Assembly (NCBI GenBank): GCA_963820075.1
Contig: CAWFYS010000022.1
Coordinates: 165,262-229,261, forward strand
Source: Kumtagia sp963820075
GTDB lineage: Bacteria; Pseudomonadota; Alphaproteobacteria; Rhizobiales; Rhizobiaceae
Length of the DNA stretch: 64,000 nt
Direction: 5' to 3'
In this document: piece after piece, positions 36,923 through 46,196 of the stretch
How positions within the stretch are numbered: position 1 is the first letter of the stretch
Layout: each line of letters starts with the position of its first letter
Program-made: the position numbers and the translations under genes
Notes under the pieces: generated by a model
The model's database searches: none
What the model was told of the DNA's origin: nothing
The model's input: the letters and a program-made list of their open reading frames with translations, nothing else

Positions 36923-37534
36923 TTACCTGCCGCTGGCCTCCATGCGCTCCAGCCGGTAGCGCAGCAGACGCAGCAGCCGGCTCTCAAAATTGATGCCTTC
37001 GACGCGGTCGAAAGCGTCTTGCGCCTCACCATGCCTGGCCAGGACCTTTGTGGTCACGGCCTTGATCCGTTCGGCGGTCTGCTTGCAGGTCCGCTGACGG
37101 TCGATCGCAAGCAGGGCCCGTTCCAATTCGCGCGCATGGTTCTTGGCGATCACGACGTGGCTTTCCTCGTGCCGCTTGATGTCGGATGCCAGCGTGTCCC
37201 AGATCAGACCGACGTCGGGGGCGGCACGCTTCGGCCTGCGCCACTTCGGCAGGATCACCTTGGCCTTTACGGTAACATTGGCCTGCACGACGCGGCACCA
37301 CCCGCCCTGCTCGCCGAATCCGATGCGGCTCTTGAATTCCATCTGCGTCACGCCAGGATGCCGCCGGCCGGAATTGCGCACCCGCGGTCCGCGCTTCGCC
37401 AGCTCGGATTCGATCTCATCCAGCGTGCTGCCTCCGATGGAGAAGTAGCTGTAGGATTTGGAAATGCTGGCCGCGCCCGCCGCCGATGCTGTAAGCGCAA
37501 TCATGGCGATTGCGGTCAGGGTTTGTCTGAACAT
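36923..37534 (-). CDS. Secreted DUF922 family protein (putative zinc peptidase)
   Basis: A 203-residue protein with an N-terminal signal peptide (MFRQTLTAIAMIALTASAAG, cleavage near AASISK). The DUF922 core includes YSYFSIGGSTLDEIESEL and a zincin-like motif KRHEESHVVIAKNHARE (HEESH resembling HExxH). Two conserved cysteines (GGWCRVV, RTCKQTA) could form a disulphide. The family is predicted to be periplasmic metallopeptidases; substrates are unknown. The ATG at 37534 is chosen because it begins the signal peptide; the longer frame upstream is an artefact. Confidence 0.84.
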   Translation of the reverse strand: MFRQTLTAIAMIALTASAAGAASISKSYSYFSIGGSTLDEIESELAKRGPRVRNSGRRHPGVTQMEFKSRIGFGEQGGWCRVVQANVTVKAKVILPKWRRPKRAAPDVGLIWDTLASDIKRHEESHVVIAKNHARELERALLAIDRQRTCKQTAERIKAVTTKVLARHGEAQDAFDRVEGINFESRLLRLLRYRLERMEASGR

Positions 37535-37676
37535 GTTGCCTCTGGGCTCACCATGGGCTACGCGGAGCCGGCGCAATGAATAGCGGCGGCCGACCGCGTT
37601 TGCAATGAAGGCCGCCGCTTGGCGATCCTGGCAATCGACGCCGGTCATGGCGTTCATGATCAAATCGAGGTGACAT

Positions 37677-38192
37677 TTGTCCGGCCGCGATAAAGAGCGG
37701 GTCTTCCTCAGCCTTGGCGGCAATCTCGGCGACCCGGCGAAGGCGATGGGCGCGGCGCTGCGCCTGATCGAAGCGGATCCCGAAACGGATGTGGTTGCGG
37801 TGTCCTCGCTTTTCCGCACGCCGCCCTGGGGCAAGCTCGACCAGCCCGATTTCCTGAACGTGGCGGCCGAGGTGCTGACCGGCCTCGCTCCGCGCGCGTT
37901 CCTCGACCTGTGCCTGGAAGCTGAACGGCGCCTGAAGCGGGAGCGCAGGGAGCGCTGGGGGCCGCGGCTGATCGATATCGACATACTCATGTTTGGCGAG
38001 CGAAGCATCAGCGAGCCCGGCCTGGAGCTGCCGCATCCGCGCATGTCGCAGCGAGCATTCGTCCTGGTGCCGCTTGTCGAGATCGCGCCTGGACTGGAAA
38101 TCGACGGGAAGCCGATCTCCTTCTATCTCGACGCCGTCGGTAGCGCCGGCATCGAGCGCTTGCCGTCCGGCCCCGACTGGTGGAAGCGATAA
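37677..38192 (+). CDS. folK: 2-amino-4-hydroxy-6-hydroxymethyldihydropteridine pyrophosphokinase
   Basis: A 171-residue HPPK that transfers pyrophosphate from ATP to hydroxymethyldihydropterin in folate synthesis. N-terminal FLSLGGNLGDPAKAMGAAL, central LFRTPPWGKLDQPDFLNV, the signature RWGPRLIDIDILMFG and PHPRMSQRAFVLVPL are all present. The start is a TTG at 37677 with GAGG about six bases upstream; no ATG or GTG gives a proper N-terminus. folP and folB, often adjacent, are not present here. Confidence 0.92.
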   Translation: MSGRDKERVFLSLGGNLGDPAKAMGAALRLIEADPETDVVAVSSLFRTPPWGKLDQPDFLNVAAEVLTGLAPRAFLDLCLEAERRLKRERRERWGPRLIDIDILMFGERSISEPGLELPHPRMSQRAFVLVPLVEIAPGLEIDGKPISFYLDAVGSAGIERLPSGPDWWKR

Positions 38193-38198
38193 GGTGCG

Positions 38199-38741
38199 TC
38201 AGCCCTTGAACCCTCCATCGTCGAGATAGGCCTGCTCCTCGGGTGTCGTGTCACGGCCAAGGATCGGGTTGCGGTGCGGGAAACGGCCGAACCGGGCAAT
38301 GATGTCACGATGGCCGCGCGCATGTTTGGCATATTCCTCGCCAAGCGGGATCTGCAGGCGGACGGCCTCCTCCTGATCGGCCAAGTTCTCGGAATGGGAA
38401 AGCGGCATATAAAAGAAGGCGCGGATCGGGCTTTCGACGGCAAGGTCATGGCCGAGCTCGATGGCGCGGCGGGCAAAGCGGCGCGCCAGGGGATCGGTGG
38501 CGTACATGTGGCCGGTGCCGCGAAAGCAGTTGCGCGGCAACTGGTCGAGCAGAATCATCAGGGCAAGAGCGCCGTTCGGGCTTTCCAGCCAGTCATCGAG
38601 CTCGCGCCGCGCCGCCGCCAGATGCGTTTCGAACAGCCGCTCGCGAAAGTCGTTGTCGAAGGCGTGGTTCTTCTCGAACCAGCGCTGCGGACCTGCCTCC
38701 CGCCAGAAGGCCACGACATCGTCGAGCGTCGCAATCATCAA
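38199..38741 (-). CDS. DUF924 family protein
   Basis: A 180-residue helical protein with WFEKNHAFDNDFRERLF, ALALMILLDQLPRNCFRGT and FFYMPLSHSENLADQE, all typical of DUF924, a TPR-like family without an established biochemical function. Its stop lies six bases from that of folK (convergent). The upstream gene on the same strand is the Kef-type antiporter, eight bases away, so the two are probably co-transcribed. Confidence 0.88.
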   Translation of the reverse strand: MMIATLDDVVAFWREAGPQRWFEKNHAFDNDFRERLFETHLAAARRELDDWLESPNGALALMILLDQLPRNCFRGTGHMYATDPLARRFARRAIELGHDLAVESPIRAFFYMPLSHSENLADQEEAVRLQIPLGEEYAKHARGHRDIIARFGRFPHRNPILGRDTTPEEQAYLDDGGFKG

Positions 38742-38749
38742 CCGTCTCC

Positions 38750-40582
38750 TCAGGGTTCGTCGGTGGCCGGCTGGGCAAGTATGTCCGCCGTTTCCGGATT
38801 CATCGCCTGGCCCGAGCGCCTTGGCGGGGTCAGGGGTGCGGGTATCGGGGCGTTGCCCTTCATGAGGCCGCGCCCGGCGTAGAAATCGCCGGCGACCTGC
38901 AACTCCAGGCGTTCGGCGTCGCGCCGGCGGACATCGTCGAGCACCTCGGCGGCTTCCTCCGGCTGCACGCCCAGCCTTTCCAGCGCTTCGCCGCCGAAGC
39001 TCAGCGCCGATTCGAACGTCTCGCGGATCTGGTATTCGATGCCGGCCTTGATCAGCGCGATTGTCGTTCCCCGGTCGTAGGCGCGCGCCAGCACCGGCAC
39101 CAGCGGGAACTCCGCCTTGAGCAGTTCGGCGATGCGGATCGCGGTGTCGCCCTTGTCGACGCAGACCAGCACGGCCCGCGCGTGACCGGCACCGGCGGCG
39201 TGCAGTATGTCGAGCCGCGTGCCGTCTCCGTAATAGACCTTGAAACCGAAATCGGCGGCCGCATGGATCATTTCGACATCATTGTCGATGATCGACACGT
39301 CGATGCCTTTCAGGAGCAGCGGCTGGCTGACGATCTGGCCGAACCGGCCGAAGCCGATGATCAGGACGCTGCCGGTCAACCCATGCGCGATGGTGACGCC
39401 CTCCAGCGACTGTTCCTCGCGCGGCGTAACCAGGCGCAGGGCCGACATGGCGAATGGCGTCAATACCATGGAGATTATGATGATCGCCGTCAGGGTGGCG
39501 TTCTCGTCGACGCTGATGATCCCCTCGGAAAGCGCGGAGGCGTAGAGCACGAACGCGAACTCGCCGCCCTGCGCCATCATCGCGGCCCGCTCCAGCCCTT
39601 CGCCATGGGTGGAGCGGAACAAGCGCGCGACGAAATAGATGCCGAGCGCCTTAACGGCCATGTAGGCGACGACATAGAAGGCGACGATCCGCCAGTTCTG
39701 CAATACGGTTTCGAGGTCGAGCGACATGCCTACCGCGAGAAAGAAAAGGCCGAGCAGGATCCCGCGGAAGGGCTCGATGTCGGCCTCCAATTGATGCCGG
39801 AACGTCGATTCCGACAGCATGACGCCCGCCAGGAACGCGCCCATGGCCATGGACAGGCCGCCAAGCTGCAAGGCCAGCGCCGAACCCAGAACGACCAGCA
39901 ATGCCGCCGCCGTCATCACCTCGCGGGCACGCGATTCAGCCAGGACGCGGAAGAGGGGGTTCAGAAGATAGCGGCCGGCCAGAACGAGGCCGACAATCGA
40001 GCCCACGCCGATCGCGATGTCGACGAGCCGCTCGCTCCAGCCGGTCTCCGCGGCGGCTGGCGCGAGGAAGGCGACGAGCGCCAGCAATGGAACGATCGCC
40101 AGATCCTCCAGGAGGAGAATGGAGATGATGCGCTGGCCCTTCGGCGTGGCGATGTCGCCGCGTTCCTCCAGCGTTTGCATGACGATCGCCGTCGATGTGA
40201 GCACGAAGCCGGCGCCGGCGACGAAGGACGAGGCGACCGGAAAGCCGGTGGCGATGCCGATCGCTGTGAGCAGCAGCGAGCAGATCCCGACCTGCATGGC
40301 GCCGAGACCAAAGATCTCGCGCCGAAGCCCCCACAATCGCGACGGCTTCATTTCGAGACCGATGATGAACAGGAACATCACCACGCCGAGTTCGGCGACG
40401 TGCAGGATCGCCTCCGACTCGTAGAAGATGCCGAGCCCGAACGGCCCGATCACCACGCCGGCGGCGAGATAGCCCAAAATAGAGCCCAGGCCAATTCGTT
40501 TGAAGATCGGCACCGCCACGACGCCCGCCGCCAGCAGTGCCACTACTTGAACGAGATCGCTGCCCGCGCCTTCAACCGCCAT
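38750..40582 (-). CDS. Kef-type K+/H+ antiporter with TrkA-N (RCK) domain
   Basis: A 610-residue CPA2-family exchanger. About twelve membrane spans occupy residues 1-385 (GLGSILGYLAAGVVIGPFGL, LFIIGLEMKPSRLWG, FLAGVMLSESTFRHQLEADI). A Rossmann-type regulatory domain begins near residue 400 with VLIIGFGRFGQIVSQPLL, then YYGDGTRLDILHAAGA. A short cytoplasmic tail ends the protein. Such proteins expel K+ and acidify the cytosol under electrophile stress. The ATG at 40582 gives MAVEGAGSDLVQVV; an in-frame ATG 48 bases upstream is less likely. Confidence 0.92.
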   Translation of the reverse strand: MAVEGAGSDLVQVVALLAAGVVAVPIFKRIGLGSILGYLAAGVVIGPFGLGIFYESEAILHVAELGVVMFLFIIGLEMKPSRLWGLRREIFGLGAMQVGICSLLLTAIGIATGFPVASSFVAGAGFVLTSTAIVMQTLEERGDIATPKGQRIISILLLEDLAIVPLLALVAFLAPAAAETGWSERLVDIAIGVGSIVGLVLAGRYLLNPLFRVLAESRAREVMTAAALLVVLGSALALQLGGLSMAMGAFLAGVMLSESTFRHQLEADIEPFRGILLGLFFLAVGMSLDLETVLQNWRIVAFYVVAYMAVKALGIYFVARLFRSTHGEGLERAAMMAQGGEFAFVLYASALSEGIISVDENATLTAIIIISMVLTPFAMSALRLVTPREEQSLEGVTIAHGLTGSVLIIGFGRFGQIVSQPLLLKGIDVSIIDNDVEMIHAAADFGFKVYYGDGTRLDILHAAGAGHARAVLVCVDKGDTAIRIAELLKAEFPLVPVLARAYDRGTTIALIKAGIEYQIRETFESALSFGGEALERLGVQPEEAAEVLDDVRRRDAERLELQVAGDFYAGRGLMKGNAPIPAPLTPPRRSGQAMNPETADILAQPATDEP

Positions 40583-40682
40583 GCGTCCACACCCCGTCGC
40601 TCGCCAAGCCAGGCCGCCATAGGCGGACAATCTCGCTGATACGATAGGTGTTCGCCGAGGGCTCTGCCAGCCCCGGACTTCG

Positions 40683-41228
40683 TTAGTCGATGGAGCCGAC
40701 CGCGGTCGCGTCCGTCCGCTTCAGGTTCATGCCGATAACCGGCACGAGCTGCTTGTCGACGCGCACGGCGATGGTGACAGTCATGGTGTTGGCGTCGGCG
40801 ATCCGAGCCTGCATGACACCGTTGAGCTGCTTGCGGTTGAGGGCCATGATGACCTTGCGGCCGCCCTCGATCACATTGCCGGAAATAATGTCGAGGCCTT
40901 TTCCCGCCGCCCCGTCCATGAATCTGCCGCGGTAGCGTCCGGCCTTCCGCTCGATCGAGGCGGTCATCTTTTGTGTGAACACGCCGACCCGGCAGCCGCC
41001 GTCAAGCGTCATGCCGGCGTCGTTCAGCGGCGTCGTGCCCTCGAACGTGCAGTTGAACCTGGTGCCCTTGTACTTGCCGGCGACGATCTCGCCGGGGCCG
41101 GCCCAGTTTCCTTTGACGGATTTGAAGAACTTGCGATCCTGGTCGGCGGCCTGCGCGTCGATGGTTGGCACCGCCAGCGCGGCGGCAAGGAAGGTCAGTA
41201 AGGCGCAAACGGGTACAGGTTTCATCAC
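40683..41228 (-). CDS. Secreted conserved hypothetical protein
   Basis: A 181-residue protein with a signal peptide (MMKPVPVCALLTFLAAALAV, cleavage near DAQA). The mature part looks like a small beta-barrel: KGNWAGPGEIVAGKYKGTRF with cysteines at FNCTFEG and GGCRVGV, then RKAGRYRGRFMDGAAG. It resembles conserved rhizobial periplasmic proteins of unknown function. No catalytic motif is seen. It is flanked by the antiporter gene and the ycjF-like gene on the same strand, each about 100 bases away. Confidence 0.75.
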   Translation of the reverse strand: MMKPVPVCALLTFLAAALAVPTIDAQAADQDRKFFKSVKGNWAGPGEIVAGKYKGTRFNCTFEGTTPLNDAGMTLDGGCRVGVFTQKMTASIERKAGRYRGRFMDGAAGKGLDIISGNVIEGGRKVIMALNRKQLNGVMQARIADANTMTVTIAVRVDKQLVPVIGMNLKRTDATAVGSID

Positions 41229-41332
41229 GGACTTCCACGCTTTCAGGCTGCATCGCTGTTAAGCGACCATGGCCAAGATTGGTTAATGCTTCCTCACCGG
41301 CGCGCGCGAAGCCCCTGTCGGCGGACGTGAAT

Positions 41333-42412
41333 TCAGCCGGCGGACGCGCCATCTCCGGGGGCCTTGCGGTTGCTGAAAGAGGCGAGCGATGCCAGGAAAT
41401 CGGTGAGTTTCGGGCGCCTGAGCGCATTGAACGGCAACGGCCTTACCGTGTCGATCGCCGCGATGCCTATGCGCGCCGTCATTGTGCCGTTGACGACGCC
41501 CTCGCCAAGCTTGGCCGAAAGCCTTGCCGCCAGGCCTTGGCCGACGAGCTGATGAACGAGGTCGTCGCCGGCGGCGATCGCGCCGGTAACCGCAAGGTGA
41601 GCCAGCACGCCGCGGGCCAGCCGGAAAAAGCCGAGTGTTCCGGGCCGGCCGCCATAGAGTTCCGCCAGCCGCCGAATCAGCCGGCCGGCTTCAAACACCA
41701 CATAGGCGAGGTCCACCAGGGCACGGGGGCTTACGGCCGTCACGATGGAGACGCGCTTGGCGGCGTCGAGCACCATCGCCCTTGCCCGATGGTCCAGCGG
41801 CCCGAGGATTTCCGTTTCGGCAAGGCGAATGAGGTTTGCGCCGTCGATGATCTCGCCATGCAGATCCGCCAGGCTGCGCCGCCCCGCCGCCGTTTCTGGA
41901 TTGGACGAAACCAGGGCGGTCAGTTCCGCGACGACCTTGCGCGCCGCGCCCGCGTCATCGCGCTGCGTCGCCGCGACTGCCGCTTCCCGCAATTTTTCGA
42001 TCGAGGATAGTCGTGCCAGCGCCAGCATTTCGCGGGTGAAAATAACGATAAGCGCAAGCAACGCGATGGCCGCCGCGGCCGCGGCCAGCCACCCCAGCCA
42101 CTGCGCCCGTTCGAACAGATCGCGGATCAATTGGTCGGTCCAAAGCCCGATGGCCAGCGAAACCAGTATGCCGAACGAAGTCGCGAATGTCGCCGCCAGC
42201 CATGAGCGTTTTGTCCGCATGACAACGGCCGGTGGCTCGATCGTGGTGGTCTGCGTGTCGTCGAAAACGTCGATCTCGGCCGGAATCACCACAGCGTCCT
42301 CGGCCTTGAGGGCGCGCGGTGCCCGTGGGGCAGGCGGCGCCTGACGAATCTCGTCGGAAGTGGGATCCGGCTGATCGATCCGGAACGCCGCCGGCTTGCG
42401 GGGAGGTGTCAT
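41333..42412 (-). CDS. YcjF/TIGR01620 family membrane protein (DUF697)
   Basis: A 359-residue inner-membrane protein with a long cytoplasmic N-terminus (IDVFDDTQTTTIEPP), two spans (SWLAATFATSFGILVSLAIG and WLGWLAAAAAAIALLALIVI) and a C-terminal DUF697 domain (ARALVDLAYVVFEAGRLIRR, GRPGTLGFFRLARGVLAHLA). Its ATG overlaps the stop of the ycjX-like gene by four bases. The pair YcjX-YcjF is conserved in proteobacteria, often tied to envelope or phage-shock-type stress, but its function is unresolved. Confidence 0.87.
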   Translation of the reverse strand: MTPPRKPAAFRIDQPDPTSDEIRQAPPAPRAPRALKAEDAVVIPAEIDVFDDTQTTTIEPPAVVMRTKRSWLAATFATSFGILVSLAIGLWTDQLIRDLFERAQWLGWLAAAAAAIALLALIVIFTREMLALARLSSIEKLREAAVAATQRDDAGAARKVVAELTALVSSNPETAAGRRSLADLHGEIIDGANLIRLAETEILGPLDHRARAMVLDAAKRVSIVTAVSPRALVDLAYVVFEAGRLIRRLAELYGGRPGTLGFFRLARGVLAHLAVTGAIAAGDDLVHQLVGQGLAARLSAKLGEGVVNGTMTARIGIAAIDTVRPLPFNALRRPKLTDFLASLASFSNRKAPGDGASAG

Positions 42413-43875
42413 GCGAGACGATCTCCCAACAGGAACTGCATCGCGCGATCGAGCCGGATGTGCGGCAAGGACAGGGTTGCGCCTTCGGCGGTCCGCTCCA
42501 GTCTCGGCGGGCGGAACCTCACGAAGCGGATGGCGCTATCGACGGCTATCCCGCCGTCAGCCGCTTCGAACGCCGCTTCAGCCTCGCCGGGCAGATCGCC
42601 GGGGAAAATCGCCGTCTCGGTCTTGCCGTCAAAAATTTCGTCGCCGATGCTCTCGCCTTCGAGCGGCGTTCCGATGATGACGGGAAGCTTGTCGCGCCCC
42701 TGGCCTACGGTCCCCTCGCGCGTCGCCCGCACGGCGGCCATGGCAAGCACGTCCACCTCCGCGCCGCTGAGATCGGCCTGCCGCATGGCACGGTTCGCAA
42801 TGCGTTTGACGATTTTCTGCAACCGGTCGTGGCTCTCGTGGTGAAGATGATCGGCCTTGGTCGCGGCAATGAGGATGCGGCCGATGCGGTGCGAGAAGAG
42901 GTCGGCTAGGAAGCCGCCGCGCCCGATACGGAAACAGGTTAGTATCTCGGCCAGCGCGCGCTCCAGATCGGCGACCGCCGACGGCCCGGCATTGAGCGCC
43001 TGCAGCGCATCGACGAGAACGATCTGGCGGTCGAGGCGGGCGATATGCTCGCGGAAGAACGGCTTTATCACATGCGTCTTGTAGGCTTCGTAGCGCCGCT
43101 CCATCATCGCGTGCAGCGATCCCGGACGGGCCGTGTGGCCGTCCTTGATCACGAGCGGCGAAAAGGTGAGGGCAGGCGAACCGTCGAGATCCCCCGGCAT
43201 GAGGAAACGGCCTGGGGGCAAAGTCGACAGCGCCCGCTCATCATGCTTGCAGGCTCTCAGGTAATCGGCGAAGGCCTCGGCCAGCCGCCGCGCAGTCATC
43301 TCGTCGGCCTGCGCATCCGGGTCGGCGGCGGCCGCAAGCTTTCGCCATTCGTCGGCCAGATCGGCGCGCACCGGCAATGCGGACAGTTCGACCGCTTCCT
43401 TCGAGAATTCCTGAAAGCTCTTCGCCAGAAGCGGAAGGTCGAGCAGCCACTCGCCCGGATAGTCGACAATGTCGATGGCCAGCCGTCCGCTTGAGAACAG
43501 CCGGTTCCAGCCGGATGCCAATTCATATTCTATCGTCAGCCGCAGCTCGGATATGGCGCGCGTCGAATCCGGCCAGATGCGCGCATCAACCAGCGCCGCG
43601 ACATGATCCTCATACTGGAAGCGCGGCACCGCGTCGTCGGGCTGTTGCTCAAGGAGGGCGCGGGAGATCCGTCCGGACTTTTGTGCCTCGAACACGGGCA
43701 GGCGGCCGCCATGGATCAGATTATGCACCAGGGCGGTGATGAACACGGTCTTGCCGGCACGCGACAGGCCGGTAACACCAAGGCGCATCGACGGTGAGAA
43801 CAGACTGCCCGCGCGGCCGGCGATCGTGTCCAGCGCGATGCGTGCCTCGTCGGTGAAACTGGTGAGAGATGCCAA
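42409..43875 (-). CDS. YcjX family P-loop protein (DUF463)
   Basis: A 488-residue GTPase-like protein. The Walker A motif LGVTGLSRAGKTVFITALVH lies near residue 35, DIVDYPGEWLLDLPLL supplies the Walker B/DxxG region, and AATKADHLHHESHDRL resembles the NKxD base-specificity loop. The start is taken as TTG at 43875 (MASLTSFTDEARIALD), because no ATG or GTG lies between the upstream sixA gene and the P-loop at a sensible distance; normal length for DUF463 is ~480. Coupled with the ycjF-like gene. Confidence 0.87.
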   Translation of the reverse strand: MASLTSFTDEARIALDTIAGRAGSLFSPSMRLGVTGLSRAGKTVFITALVHNLIHGGRLPVFEAQKSGRISRALLEQQPDDAVPRFQYEDHVAALVDARIWPDSTRAISELRLTIEYELASGWNRLFSSGRLAIDIVDYPGEWLLDLPLLAKSFQEFSKEAVELSALPVRADLADEWRKLAAAADPDAQADEMTARRLAEAFADYLRACKHDERALSTLPPGRFLMPGDLDGSPALTFSPLVIKDGHTARPGSLHAMMERRYEAYKTHVIKPFFREHIARLDRQIVLVDALQALNAGPSAVADLERALAEILTCFRIGRGGFLADLFSHRIGRILIAATKADHLHHESHDRLQKIVKRIANRAMRQADLSGAEVDVLAMAAVRATREGTVGQGRDKLPVIIGTPLEGESIGDEIFDGKTETAIFPGDLPGEAEAAFEAADGGIAVDSAIRFVRFRPPRLERTAEGATLSLPHIRLDRAMQFLLGDRLA

Positions 43876-43955
43876 ACCCGTTGTTTCCGCTGTGCCCGTC
43901 CCCCGGCGATATAAGCGTGCATGGCGCCAATTGAAATGCCGACGGGCGGACCCGC

Positions 43956-44459
43956 TCAGGAGTCGGTCGGAGTATGGAAGGCTTCGAGATAGCCCTTGCC
44001 CGGTTCGGCCTTCGTCAAGCCGTTCTCGAAATGTATGACCGCGAGACCGGATGTCGGAAAGCCGAGGCCAATCGTCGACAGGGCGTCCGGGTTGCCAGTG
44101 CTGGCGATTGCCATGGCCAGATCCTCGATCATTGGATTGTGGCCGACGACCAGCATGGAGCCGTGAAGGCCGTTTTCCTGGATGAGTTGGAGGTAGCCGG
44201 TCGCGTCCTCGGTATAAAGCTTGTCGAGGAAGATCACGCGGCCGGTGTCGGCGCTGCCGGCGATGCCTTCCAGGGTCTGGCGTGCCCGGCAGGCGTTGGA
44301 ACACAACGTCACGTCAGGCACATACGCCCGGGCTCGCATGACGTCGCCGATCGCCTCCGCGTCGCACACGCCGGTGTGGTCGAGCGGGCGGTCGAAATCA
44401 CGCATTCCGGGCGCTGCCCAGCCCGCCTTGGCATGCCTCAGAAGATAAAGTGTGCTCAC
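43956..44459 (-). CDS. SixA-like histidine phosphatase
   Basis: A 167-residue phosphatase of the histidine (RHG) family. The N-terminal catalytic motif is LYLLRHAKAGW (His9), followed by DFDRPLDHTG, and the second histidine is in VVGHNPMIEDLA. Small single-domain members such as SixA remove phosphate from HPt-type histidines in phosphorelays; an HPt protein is encoded 9 kb away in this window, but no link is shown. A GTG start at 44459 is used (VSTLYLLRHAK); longer frames upstream are low-complexity. Confidence 0.87.
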   Translation of the reverse strand: MSTLYLLRHAKAGWAAPGMRDFDRPLDHTGVCDAEAIGDVMRARAYVPDVTLCSNACRARQTLEGIAGSADTGRVIFLDKLYTEDATGYLQLIQENGLHGSMLVVGHNPMIEDLAMAIASTGNPDALSTIGLGFPTSGLAVIHFENGLTKAEPGKGYLEAFHTPTDS

Positions 44460-44720
44460 CCTGCGCTCCCTGCCTTGCCTCCCGGAGGCCCTGGGCACGG
44501 CATTTACCCGCCATGGCCGCCACGCGCAACTGGCCGCGCGCTGCGCTGGCGACATCTTGCAAGGACAGGCCGATCTGAACCAAGGCATGCTAACCACACG
44601 CGATTTTGTTCTGCCTCAAGTCTAACAATCGCGTGACGCCGGGTCGGGCGACCGAGGAATGATCTTGTGCGGTCTCGGAGCGCCGAATATATAGGCGCGC
44701 AAAAATGACGGGGTAATGGG

Positions 44721-45146
44721 ATGAGTCGAATGAGCGTTCTCGTTGATGCAGACTATGTGCCCTCGGAGGAAGAGCCGTTTATGAACGAGCGGCAGAAGGC
44801 CTACTTCCGGACAAAGTTGCTTGTCTGGAAGAGCGAGATACTTCGCGAAGCGCGCGAGACTTTGGAAATCCTACAGCAGGAAAACGCCAATCATCCGGAC
44901 CTCGCCGATCGCGCCTCTTCCGAGACCGACAGGGCTATCGAGCTTCGCGCGCGTGACCGCCAGCGCAAGCTGATCGCCAAGATCGATTCGGCGCTTCAGC
45001 GCATAGATGAGGGAACCTATGGCTTCTGCGAGGAGACGGGCGAGCCGATCTCGCTGAAACGGCTCGACGCGCGGCCTATTGCCACGCTCTCCATAGAGGC
45101 TCAAGAACGGCATGAACGTCGCGAGAAGGTCTACCGCGACGATTGA
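44721..45146 (+). CDS. dksA: RNA polymerase-binding transcription factor DksA, cysteine-poor form
   Basis: A 141-residue regulator that enters the RNA polymerase secondary channel and works with ppGpp. The coiled-coil finger contains the acidic tip region (ENANHPDLADRASSETDRAI). The zinc-finger fold keeps only Cys103 in YGFCEETGEP; the usual C-x2-C pairs read C-x2-T and S-x2-A (ATLSIEAQERHERRE). Such cysteine-poor DksA forms are normal in many alphaproteobacteria. A region with TATATA about 30 bases upstream may be the promoter -10. Single gene. Confidence 0.92.
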   Translation: MSRMSVLVDADYVPSEEEPFMNERQKAYFRTKLLVWKSEILREARETLEILQQENANHPDLADRASSETDRAIELRARDRQRKLIAKIDSALQRIDEGTYGFCEETGEPISLKRLDARPIATLSIEAQERHERREKVYRDD

Positions 45147-45240
45147 TCGATGGGATCGGCTCGCCGCCGCTTGAATCCGCTGGCTCCTGGAGCAGGATGA
45201 ATTGCGTGGAGCAAGCTGCTCTAACTCCTTGTTATGACGA

Positions 45241-45275
45241 ATGATGCCGAAAAGTCTGCAACTTTTCGGGATCAT
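45241..45275. repeat. Intergenic hairpin (dispersed repeat)
   Basis: CCGAAAAGT, a five-base loop, then ACTTTTCGG form a perfect stem, extended after one mismatched pair by ATGAT and ATCAT. It sits about 95 bases after dksA. The flanking AACTCCTTGTTATGACGAAT is familiar from rhizobial dispersed repeats. No T run follows, so termination is uncertain. Confidence 0.6.
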
Positions 45276-45361
45276 ACCAAGAGCTATAAAGGTTGACCGT
45301 CTGGTGCGATAGAGCGTGCTCTGGCAAGTCGGTCAAAGCTTAGGGCCGCTGGTATCATTTT

Positions 45362-46162
45362 CTAGCGACGCGGCTTGGAAAGCTCGCCAAGCAGCTTGGC
45401 CATTTCGTCGTCCAGGGAAGGCGTCGGAACCTTGCGTGGAACGGCCTCGCCGTCGAGCGAAACTTCCAGCTCCTTCAGAAGCGCATCGTCCAGATCATCC
45501 GAGGGTGGCGTCCGTGCCGGACCCTTCAGGGTCGACGCTGCCGGCATGACGGCATCCGGGCGGGGCGCCGGTGGCGATACCGCTGGCGGGGCAGGGCGTT
45601 GCAATTCCGGCCTTTGCAGCGGACGCGCCGCGGGCTGGGGTGGACGGGGCGCCGGTTGCGCCGGCGCGTCGGCCGGCGGTCTGAAAGCCAGCGGCTGCGG
45701 CAAACTCCGGGGCGGCTCTGGCTCTAGCTTGTGATGCGCGACGGGCGCAGGTGCCGGCACCGGTTGCTGGACGGGAGCGGGCAGTGGCGACGGTTGCGGG
45801 ACGGCGGTTGGCGGTGCGTGCTGCTCGCGTGCCGGCTCGCCCGATGCAGGCGTCCGGCGGTGGTGGCCGATCCTTATGTCGCTCTCCACCACCAAGTCGG
45901 TCGGACCGCCGATCAGAAGCAGGTGCTCGACATCGTCGCGGCGCACCAGCACCAGCCGCCTGTGGCTATCGACCGCCGTGGCGTCCATCACCGCCAGTCG
46001 CGTCTTCCGGTTGCGTCCGCCCGCCACGAAGGTGCCGAACGTCATGCTTCGGATGACCTTCAGGATAATCAGCAGGACAACGAGTAGCAGCAGTGCGAGA
46101 AGCGTCCACAGTACTACCTGTGAATATCCTGGACCCGCCACTTCATCCAACCAGTCCAGCAT
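45362..46162 (-). CDS. FliO-like flagellar biosynthesis domain protein
   Basis: A 266-residue protein with one N-terminal membrane span (VVLWTLLALLLLVVLLIILK) and a short cytoplasmic FliO-type beta domain: RKTRLAVMDATAVDSHRRLV, then VEHLLLIGGPTDLVVESDI. The remaining ~150 residues are low-complexity and rich in proline and alanine, ending in an acidic helix (DDLDDALLKELEVSLDG). FliO helps assemble the flagellar type III export gate. It stands far from other flagellar genes, as is usual in Rhizobiales. The Pro-rich tail is an unusual extension. Confidence 0.78.
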   Translation of the reverse strand: MLDWLDEVAGPGYSQVVLWTLLALLLLVVLLIILKVIRSMTFGTFVAGGRNRKTRLAVMDATAVDSHRRLVLVRRDDVEHLLLIGGPTDLVVESDIRIGHHRRTPASGEPAREQHAPPTAVPQPSPLPAPVQQPVPAPAPVAHHKLEPEPPRSLPQPLAFRPPADAPAQPAPRPPQPAARPLQRPELQRPAPPAVSPPAPRPDAVMPAASTLKGPARTPPSDDLDDALLKELEVSLDGEAVPRKVPTPSLDDEMAKLLGELSKPRR

Positions 46163-46196
46163 TTGGATTCCCGATCGTTTGAAACCGTCGCGACAC

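Noticed and set aside
39182..40639. Plus-strand frame of 485 codons opposite the Kef-type antiporter
   Set aside because: Antisense shadow with Asp/Gln/Arg-rich, non-protein-like composition.
44997..45100. Loss of zinc-finger cysteines in DksA as a sign of gene decay
   Set aside because: Cysteine-poor DksA is a recognised functional form in alphaproteobacteria and the rest of the protein is intact.
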